Positions 49,501 through 60,300 of a stretch of DNA of 64,000 bases are shown here, piece after piece. The stretch spans positions 42,362,663 through 42,426,662 of the forward strand of contig CM034239.1 of NCBI GenBank assembly GCA_019916065.1. The letters are read 5' to 3'. The position numbers and the translations under genes were made by a program. The first letter of the stretch is position 1, and each line of letters begins with the position of its first letter. Below the pieces are notes generated by a model. The model did no database searches, was not told the DNA's origin, and saw nothing but the letters and a program-made list of their open reading frames with translations. The stretch is from Vitellaria paradoxa (taxonomy: Eukaryota; Streptophyta; Magnoliopsida; Ericales; Sapotaceae).

Positions 49501-52500
49501 AACAGTTTAAACTTTTGAAATAATTGGTGACGTAATATGGTAGTAGAGCTCTAGTTCTAGGAGGGCCTGGGTTCAAGTTTCATTATCAATATTTGTTCTC
49601 ATTTGTTCTTGTGCACTCTGGTTAATTTGTGTTGGTGCACCTTATTTGCTTTAATTTATTTGTCTTTACTCCACGCACAAGTCGGGGTTGCACATGAGGA
49701 TGAGTGTTGAAATAGCTTGATATATATTGTCAAGGTCATTCCCTAACAGCTTAAACTTTTGTCATTCCCTAACAGCTTAAACTTTTGTCATTCCCTAACA
49801 GCTTAAACTTTTGGGACGAACATATATAATTGTAATTGTTAGGTTTTATTTCAGTGTTGGAAAATTCCTTGATCGGGTGGGGGGATTGTTATTCCTTAAC
49901 CAAATGGTATTTTTATTCCCTGACTAATTAGGAGTTTGATTCCTTGACTAAATAAGAATTTATTTAAATTGTACTAGGAATATTTAGAGACTTGGTTCAA
50001 ATAATTTGGAGATTAATTTATCGAGGTATAATTTAAAGAGCGTGGATTATAAGAATTACTAGCAAGAAATTAAAGTATACATTTGTATATCAACTTGGCC
50101 CGATGAAGCCTTGAATGAAATTGAAGTCATCAAGCGGACCACGAGCATTCAATGCAGTTGTATCAAGTTAGGAAGCATGTAGCCAAGACCACTTGAATTT
50201 GATTTGGAAAGGAACAACTTGTGTTTGATGTGGGACATATTAATTGAGTAAAGCACTGTGACTTCAGAAAGCAGAGAGCAGAAGCAGAAAAATTGATTCT
50301 TGTTGGTAAGCTCGTTATAGTGCGTTGGTCCTTGCTAGAAAATTAGTGAGCAATTTTTTTTTTTCTGTAATTCGTTATTAATCTTGCCGTAGCTAGCAAA
50401 AAGTTTCCAAAAATAATATTTTGGATTATTATATTTCTACAATTAAGTAGATTCGACTTCTTTTCGTAGTAGAAGCACTTTTTGTTGGAATCCTTTTTTC
50501 ATTCTAAGGAATTTAGTCGTATTTTGGATGCCTATTCGGATTTGGATTACCTTTCTTATTTAAAGGGATGTTGGTTATTGGGAGTTAGGGTTTTTAATAT
50601 AGGCACATGAACCTAAAGAAAAATCATAGGGGCTAGAATCTCTTCTACGATACCATGTCAAGAAAACAAAGAATGAATGAAAGGCTTGACACCCTTATGG
50701 TTATCTCTTCGTATATTTATACTTGTAGAATACCTGTACAAACTAGGAAATGATTATAGTATATCTCAATCCTATACTAAGAAAGTGAGAAAAATTATCA
50801 AGAGACAGACTGGTTTTTTATATTTACAATATTCCATATCTCTAACAAAAACCATGGAGGGTGTTGATGAAGTTAAATGGGTTCTCTCAAAGACCCCTTT
50901 GAGGTGAAATCGTATTATAAATTCCTGATTGGTTGAGCAGAGGCTGACTTGGGAGAAGATTTGAAGAGCACGTGGGACACCTAAAGCAGTGTTTTTTTTT
51001 TTTTTTTTTTTTTTTTTTTCCCTGGTGTATGAATTTAGGGAGAATCCTAATAATTGTATTGTATAGTTGAGAGGCACTTATTAGTTAATTGGTGTCGTAT
51101 GTGTAAAGGACACCAGGAATTCAAAGACCATATTTTTATTCATTGCTAGTAGACAAAGGAACTGTGGGATCTTCTCTTGTCCTGAATTGGTATATGTGGG
51201 TATTTCCGAATAATATAAAGTGAATGTTTAGCTGGTGAGATTATAAGATATGTTTGCATAAGGGGAAGGTCAGGGAAATTGCTCATTTTTGCTTAATTTG
51301 GTTGATTTGGAAGGAAAGGAATAGGAGAACATTTCAAGGATTGGAGATGTCTGCACATAGGTTGAACAATTTACTTTTATCTAATTTGTACAGTTTGTTG
51401 GTGGGGGTTATAGAATTGGATTTGAATTTTTTTTTGATCTTCATACAGCATGGTAGTATAGTTTTTTTTTTTTTTTGAAGGTGGGTATTGTTCTTGTTTT
51501 GAATAGCATTTCCATAATGCCATTTATTTGTGAAATTTTTATTGATAAAAAAGAGAGAGAATAAGGGAATATAGGGAAGAAATCTTGCATATAAATTTGA
51601 AGGGTAAAAGAGTTCATTCCTTAATGCATGAAAATGTTAAGCCCAAAGCTTGGTAAAAAGTTCATTCCTTTTGCTGCGTTATGTAAACTTATGCTTCACC
51701 CACTAGGCGACAAAGTATCTCAACTTATGCTTGTGTCATTGACAAAGAACAAGAATTGAATATAATTGCTAGATAACTTAGGGCTGTCTAAGCATGTATT
51801 TGTATACATTGAACAAGTTACAAATTAGGAAATGGCAATGAAATCAAATCACCTAAATTATCCTATTCTATATTTACAATATTCACTGTATTCTCTAACA
51901 CGCCCTCTCAAGCTATAGTGTATGCATCATACATCCCAAACTTGTTATAAATATATCTAACTTGAGATCCTAAGGTTTTTAGTGAAAAAATCAACAAGTT
52001 GGTCAACTTAACATGACTAGTTTTAATGATTTTTTGTAAAATCTTTTCTATGATGAAGTGGCAATTTACCTCAATGTATTTGGTTCTTTCATTGAACACT
52101 AGGTTGGAAGTAAGATGAACTACAACATCATTTTTAAATAATAATTCCATAGGCAGTGTAACATTCATTTGGAATAACAAACAACGTGTGGTTTCAATGG
52201 GGTATAAATTCTTTCTTTCAGTAACCCCATTTTGTTGTGGAGTACGAGGGCAATATGAGTGGTGAAACATGCCAAGTGAAGACATGAAATTTGTGAAAGG
52301 GGTTGAAAAATATTTGTTGGTATTATCACTACGAAGAATTTTAATAGACAAACCAAATTGAATATGTATTTCAGTGCCCAAAAAAAAAAAATTAAAGATT
52401 GTAAATAATTTGGAACTATCAAGAAGCTCAAAAACACATTAGAGAAGGGGTCTCAACCTTAAAACTTAGGTGTTAAGGTGAGGGAAGTCCATTTTTTATA

Positions 52501-55500
52501 TAAGAGAAATGACTTTTTTCATGAACTGATGTGGGACAACTTTTAACAAGAACGATCTTTCATGAAATAAATCCAAGTAGTTTGAGAAAAATCATCCACA
52601 GATTTAACAAAATATTGAAAACCAAATTTAGAAACTACTTGACCTAGGCCCCAAACATCGGAATGAACTTAAGAAAAAGGACTCAAAATGTTATTAACTC
52701 TAGGGAAAAAGAATGCTTGATGATGCTTTCCCAAATGATAAAACTCACTTCCTAAGTATTTTAAGTGGCATAAGCTAGGAACCATAGATTTTAAGTCTAT
52801 CATTAGACAATGATCAAGACGACTGTGATATCCATGGGAGAGGCTATTGTAGAATAGGTTTTGGACACAGATGGTGCATTAAGATAGTAAACTCTGTTAG
52901 TTTCATGCCCTCCACCAATTCTCTCATTTGCCTTTATGTCCTGAATAATGACAGAGTCAGGGGAAAAAGTTATTGAACAATTTAATTATTTTGTATGCTT
53001 GCTAACAGATATAAGATTATATGAAAAAGATAGGATATATAAAACAAATGATAAAGGGACAAAAGAAAAGGGATATGCAGTACCAATAGCTCCAATTGGG
53101 TTATGAGAACCATTAGCTATAGTAACATGAGGAGTGGTAGAGGAATAGTAAATATTGGAAAACAAATTGGGTGTTCTAGACATATAGTTTGAAGCACTAG
53201 AATCAAGAATCCAAAGTGCTGGGGGTAAATTGATAAGACAAGTAATGGGATTACCTTGGTGTGCAATAGAGGCTAGGGGGAGAGATGCTTGGTGAACTGT
53301 TTGATGTAATGTCAAGAAACCCAACAATACATAAAAGGAGGCCTCAACTTTAAAACTTAGATGTTAAAGTGAGGGAAGTTCATTTCTTATATGGGAGAAA
53401 TAACTTTTCTCATGGGTCGATGTGGGATAACTTTTAACAGTCCCCTCACACTGGCCCACATGGACGTAGGCTCAGCTTGGACTATGGTGAAATCTAGTTG
53501 AAAACCTGCTCTGATACCGTGTCAGAGAATAGAAATTGAATGGAATTACTTGACACCCTTAAGTCTGTCTAACCATGTATGTATATTGATTGAATAAGTT
53601 AGAAATTAGGAAAGGACAATGAAATCAAATCACCTAAATTATCCTATTCTATATTTATAATATTCACAATGTTCTCTAACAGCCTTTATAAACATGAAAC
53701 CCTAACTCAAAAATGCTGGCTTTTTGTTGTAATTGTGGACATGTACATGATGAATTTCTCAAATGAACTTTATGTTTCTCATTTGATATTTGGCTTTTTG
53801 TCCTGGACGTTGAATCCTTTCCTGATTAAACATCTTGTTTCAAATACATCTTTTTGTGGTGGTATTCCTACCTTGTGACCTAATTTGTTTAGTACTGAAC
53901 CGCAGCTATCTTTTCTTATTTATTTAGGACGTTGCCAAAAATATCAAGGGAAGATTTTGAATTAATATTTGACGAACTGGATGACAGTCATGACTTCAAG
54001 GTATTTCTTTCTTTCTACAAGCTGTTGGTTGCAATGAATTTTTTCTCATCTTTTGCAGTGTCCTGAATCCATCCTGATTTCAAGGTATATTTGTGAAATA
54101 GAAATTTCTTGTCATCCTTCTGGTGGACATATACCTGTTTGAAAATTCATTTAGCCAGTCAAAAAAATATATATATATTGATTTGGACTCTGAATAATTG
54201 TTTGTAGATTAATTTAGATGAATTTGCTGACCTTTGCAATGCCATAGCACTACGATTTCCAAAGGAGGATACAGTAAGTTGACTTCATCTAACTCTTAAA
54301 CCTAAATATTACATTATACAGCTTTTTATTGTTATTATTATTCTTATTTTGAAAAGCATTTACTTTCCATCTTTGACATTTTTACCTTTTATTTTACAGC
54401 CATCGTGCTTCGAAAAAATTCCAAGGGTCTACCATTCACACTTATCTGAAGCGCTGAAAGCCTTTGTTCGTAGCCCCAAATTTGGATCCACTGTGGTCTT
54501 TGTTCTTGTATTGAATCTAGTTGCTGTTATAATTGAGACAACGGTAGGTGTCCAATTAATAGAATGAAAGATTTAAAACTATAATAAGTATTTTACTTAC
54601 ATTTAGTTAGACCAATTGACCTTTTTATTTCAAGCCAACCTGCTCAGTTATTAGACAATACCAGCGCATGTTGAGTTCATATGTATATTTTCATTTCCTC
54701 AATTTAATTTTAGGTGCATTTGTATTGTTTTATAATAAGTGATGAAGCTTGTGTGTTGTTTATCTAAGATAATTTACTTTTCAATTGTCAATTGTTTAAA
54801 TGAGAAAACGTTCAAACTTGGTGGTAAGTTTTTTGTGTGTGTGTGTGTGTGTGTGAGGGGGAGAGAGAGAGAGATAACGGAAAGAAAGAGAACTGGATGG
54901 AAAATATAATACGATAGGGAATGGATGCAGACTTAGATCAATCAGAAAATGTCCTCTAGGATCAGTGCATGGGGATCTTAAAAATAAATGACTGTGGACA
55001 TATAAATATTGGTTTAGGAAATCACATTTCAATTAGCCACATATTTTGCCCCTTGACAAAAATGTGGAAGAGAGTCCATGCTTGTATGCGGGAAACTCCC
55101 TAGCCCACCCCCCATGGATGTCTTAATACTGTATCTAGGATGGCTTGTAGTAGAGTTACTAACCTTGTTTGCGGAGTCTAGTCAAAGCAATTTTGACTGG
55201 CTTAGACCACTGGAGATAATTTTCCCCATTCAACTTTCAGGTAGCGAAATGAATAGGCCAATTGGTGGAACTAGTTGACTTTGATTCCATGTGAACACTG
55301 GTGACAGTGCTTAATTTAGAAGTAATAAATGAACATAAGGGTTAGCATGAATGATTTGTGTGATTACAGGGTTTCTTTTTCTTCCTTGTGCTAAATTAAC
55401 TCATCTACATGCAATTGGGTTCTAATAATATTGACTTAACTTCCTGATCTAATTTACTTTTGCTTGATATCCCTAATTTTGTACCTTTGACACTTGATGC

Positions 55501-57361
55501 AACTCATAACTATTGGAATTTTATCAGTTAGTTTTTTTTTTTTATTATTATTCTGCTATTAAAGTCATAACTGTGTGGATTACTTGTAAAGAAGATATCT
55601 TCGATATTTCTGGTTCAATACTAGGGCTTCTTATAGGGTTGCTTGGTCAAAACAAACCCTTCTAGATGTAGCATTCTAGATGTAGCTTCTGCAGTTGCTC
55701 TGAGTTGATAGCTGATTAACAGGAACTGATGTTATAAAAAAGTTGTCCGTATGTACTATTAATCGGGACTTTGTTGTTCATTCAAATTTTTACTCATCTT
55801 GACTTTCTTGTTGTGAAGCATGCTAATTCTATGTTGATCAAGAGCATACATGTTTCCATTAAATATAGTTAATCACAAAAAAAGGTAGTATAATATACCT
55901 AAACAATAAGTTATTTTAAGTAATTTATTACTAGATCTTCACAAATTATGTTTCTAAGCATTTGCATGCATTTTTCTTTTGAAATTGAACCAAAATTTTG
56001 AGCCTTGATGTTAATTTCATTGCAGCTTGATATAGAGAATAACTCCGGTCAAAAGTTTTGGCAAAAGGTTGAGTTTGTCTTTGGTAAGGGCTCAACTCTT
56101 TGACCTTCTAAGGCGTTTTATCTGCAAGTACTTTGTTCACTTAATGCATCACAGAAATGACATGTGTGAACAATTCAGGGAGGTTTTTGACATATTGATT
56201 GCTTGTTCTTCCCTCCATCTTACATGGCTATGGGAGCCCCAACTTCTATATAATACGACATTTTCCCTCTCCTGGTTGGGATTCCGAGAAACGATTGCTG
56301 AACCTATCAGTTTTTTATGCATTAGTTATATGTGTACACTGAAATGTTCAACTTCCATATCCAAACTTAGTGGTCCTCATCTTTTCATGGAGGGTTGGAA
56401 AAAGCCCTCCCAACCCTCCCATTTTGATGAATAAGTTTGAAATTTGTTATTCAATATTCGCCAAGATGGTGATAATGATCTAGCTTTCTGGATTTGAAAT
56501 TTATTATAATGCAAAGTAAAAGGGTATATATTTTTTTAAGTCTGAATAAGCTCCTAATTCCTTTCCTTGGATTGTATGTGTATGCATTTCTTGGAGACTT
56601 GTCTACTCTGTATTTTGCATTTGATGGTTTTAGTTTTATGGTTGATGTGCATGTATGCATTTCTATATTCAACGTTTGTCTTTCTGTGGGTTTTTTATTT
56701 TTTTATTATTATTATTTTTTTATCTTTTGTGTAAGTGCTAATGAGCTCACAATTTGTCCCGCAGGGTGGTTGTATGTTGTGGAAATGGCTCTAAAAATCT
56801 ATGCATATGGATTTGTAAACTATTGGAGGAACGGTCAAAATCGTTTTGATTTCATTATTACATGGGTTATAGGTAAGCTTCAACAACTCTTTAGTACCAA
56901 TATTAATGAGTCTGTATCTATTTGTTTATTTTTCATTTTTATTTTGATATTTTTTTATATCTCATTTGAGATGTAAAAAACTATTGTTGAACCAGTAGAA
57001 TGTGTATGGAAAATAATGTTGTATCTACTTTGCTAGCATTTATATTATCACCATATGCCTTCCTTTTGAGAACCATTTTGCTATTAACGTGTCGAAATGT
57101 CAATGGAATCATCCGTTGTGTACCTTATTATATATTTTCTTACAACTCCTTGATATGTGTCCAACATGGACACATCATCTTCTTAGCGTAAGATCTACTG
57201 CAACTAGGAATCTATTTGTTTCTTGCATGCTATTTCTCACACTTGTCACAACTTCGCCATTCATATCCTTTTTTATCTCTCCCTTAGTGGTATTCCTTTC
57301 TTCATCAAAACGATCCCCATCATCTCAAAATAGTAGATGATTTTTCTATAAGATTGTGAAG

Positions 57362-57396
<35 letters not shown>

Positions 57397-60300
57397 GTAT
57401 ATATTCAATAGCACGTCTCATAGGTGTAAGCATAAATTGATTCTTGTAAACTGTTGCATTTTTAATCTTCCTAAAGTTTTGTTACATAACTCATAAGTTT
57501 AAACTTATACCACAATTTTAATTATTACCACCACTAAGATAACTTGTTATACATTATTAGGCGTATTTCCTAATAGTTTAAACTTTAGAACAATTGGTGA
57601 ATGAATATGGTATTTGAGCTTTAATTCCATAAATGTTGGGTTCAACTCTTGTTCTTAAGGTTTATTTTCTGTTTATTGTTGCAGACTTTATTTGTTAGTG
57701 TGAACCTTGTTTTGTTAGTTTGTGATGAGGACATCGTCTAGGTTTTTATTTCCTTTATTATTATTATTATTATTATTATTATTTTATTTATTATTATTTC
57801 TATTTTTTATTTTTATTTTTACTTTATTTTAGGAAGTTTGTTGAGAGTAGAATTTTTAATTTTCTTGTACTTTTGATTTGATATTATTTTTAGCTATCTT
57901 TAGAAAATTTAGCCTATTTATAGGATTGGATTGTTAGGGTTTTGAGAGAGACTTTTGGAGATTATTGAATAATATTGATGGATGTGTTTTCCCTCTCTTT
58001 CTTCTAATTCTTCTTCTTTTCTTCTCTATTTTTTTCTTTCTCTTGCTTTCAATTTCTTTTTTCTTTACTTTCAATTGTTGTTCCGCATCAACTTGGTATC
58101 AGAGCAAATCCCTGGGGCAAAAAAAAAATCAAAAAATCAAATCGCTGTTTTTAGCCGCGAGAAAACCCTAGCCGTAGCCGCTGCTGTAAGTGTACGCATC
58201 CTCGCCCTCAAAATCTTCGTACACACTTTTGTGCATTTCCGGCTACACCCATCTCCGGCGACCTACACCACCGAAATTGCCTCCTTCCGGCGATCTCTCC
58301 GGTGACCACAGAATTTTTCGACGACTTTCCGGCGACCGACTGCGACCTTCGGTGACTTTTCCGGTGAACTCCGGCGAAGTCCAGCAGCACAACCTGCCTC
58401 CGGCGAACTCCTAGGTGACCCCGGCGACCCCCGGTAGCTTTTCCGGCGAAACTCCGGCGACCTCCGGTGAATCTCTGGCAACTTTCGATGAATTTCAGAA
58501 CACTCTGTCAATCTATTTTGACAAATTTCAAGTAACAAGACAGTCGACTACTTGTTCGAATGTTTCAAAAGTGAACACTTTACATAGTTTAAAGCAAAGG
58601 TTTGGATTAGGTACAATTCTCTCATTGTTAATTATGATAAATGCTTATGTCATATGGCAGCGTGAATTGCATAAATTTGAACTTGAACCTTGCCTATTTG
58701 TTTCATTTATCCTACTTCCTATTTCTCTTTTGAATTTAGTTAATTGTTGCCCATCTTAAAAAAAAAAAAAAAATCACTCACCCATTGCTTGCCTAAATTA
58801 TTTGTTGAGTTTCATTTATTAGATTCGTTATTCCTATAAGCATATTAGGATTTTATATTTTTACTACTTTCTTTTTCAATTTTCTTTAATATCAGCATTT
58901 AAAAAAAAAAAAAATTTACTTCTATCCTTTTGCCATGAATTTCGAAAACCAATCATATTGGAATAATAAAGTAGGATTTCGTTCTATTCATCAAACTTAC
59001 GTCAAAGATCCTCCCTATTTTAGTGGTACTATCGATCCTCATGAGTTTCTTAATTGGATGGATGATATTGAATACATTTTTGACTATCATGACCTGTCTA
59101 ATGACCAATGTATTCGTCTAGCCAAAACAAGATTGACTAATTATGCTGGAGAGTATTGGCAAACAGTTGAGTTATACCATAGACCTGTTACTCGATGGGC
59201 CTTGATGAAACAAATTTTGAGTGATCGATTTGTTCCTAAAAGTTTTATAGATAAGGCATGGTCTCAGTTAATGCGTCTTAAATAGGAGGATTCTTCTGTT
59301 GATGACTATTTTGATCAATTTAAAACTCTTAGGAAGTGGTCTAATTTTCAAAATGAGCCTTGTGCCATCAGTAGATTTGTCCTTGGCTAAGACCTTGCAT
59401 CCGTGAGGTAGTTCAGCGATACACTCATAAGACATTAAATGAAACTTATTCCAAAGCTTTGGAAGTTGAAAAATCTTATGAATTTGAGTCTTATGAGTCT
59501 ATGTCAGAGTCAAAGTGCCTTATACAAACCATTGAGTTACAACGTCCATCTCCTAAACCTAGCGCCCCTATTATTTCTATTGACACTTGTGATTCTCTTA
59601 TTGATTCTCCTCTTTTGACATTTGATTATGACAAGTCACCAAATTCTCAAAATGTGTCTGAAGTGGTTGAATTGGTTCCACCGTCATCTTACATTGATTT
59701 TGTTGATTTATTTGAGGACATCATGAATAATGATCGTCAAGATTACATAGACTTTATCATTGGTGATGGTTATTTTTTCAGGGGATATTATTTAAGCATC
59801 TCAAGAGTTTTACTTAGTAACTTTATCAGTTGGGAGTTCTTTGAGTCTATGTCTAAGTTGTTCTTCCGTGATATTATTCAGTTGCATAAGTCCTCCTCAC
59901 TTCTAGTGTATAACAGAAACATTTTTGCATACATTGAACAGTTTCTCTTACAAGTTGTGTGTGGCATCTCTTACGGCTATTCTATTGACATCATTGAGTT
60001 TTCAGTCACTTATTCTTCTTTGAGGGATTCTAATTTGGCAAGTTCAGTTGCATCATCCCTCGTCATTTTTTCTCAACAATGTATTCCAACCCTTTTTGAT
60101 GATGCTGATATTAGATGGAAAATTGGATTGAGTAATAATTATTATAAATTTCCTACTTATGTTACTGATGGGAATAAAAATTTTAATGGATGTAACTTAA
60201 TGATGACTTATGCATTGCCTACTTACTACCCCATATCGTCTTGCCAAAATTTGCATGCCGAAAATGTTGGGCCATTCTATATCCTTTGTGATTCTAGTCC

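Larger units (their letters stand above)
51740..53681 (-). mobile_element. Copia element with large internal deletion
   Basis: LTRs 51740-51900 and 53520-53681, both ending TCTCTAACA on the + strand. On the minus strand PBS TGGTATCAGAGCAGGT follows the right (5') LTR, and a purine tract (reverse of CGCCCTCTCAAGC) precedes the left LTR. TSDs are no longer clear. The coding part lacks gag, the integrase core and all of RT. Confidence 0.82.

Noticed and set aside
49538..49600. tRNA gene or SINE (GGTAGTAGAGCT..GGGTTCAAG wording)
   Set aside because: The context of LTR-like ends on both sides and a purine tract fits a TRIM primer-binding site better than pol III boxes.
56069..56976. ORFs of 121 and 160 residues near window exons 13 and 14
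   Set aside because: Intron read-through; the real coding parts are the spliced exons with conserved TPC1 sequence.
58190..58538. Pro/Arg/Ser-rich ORFs on both strands
   Set aside because: Produced by the CCGGYGA repeats in the LTR element leader.
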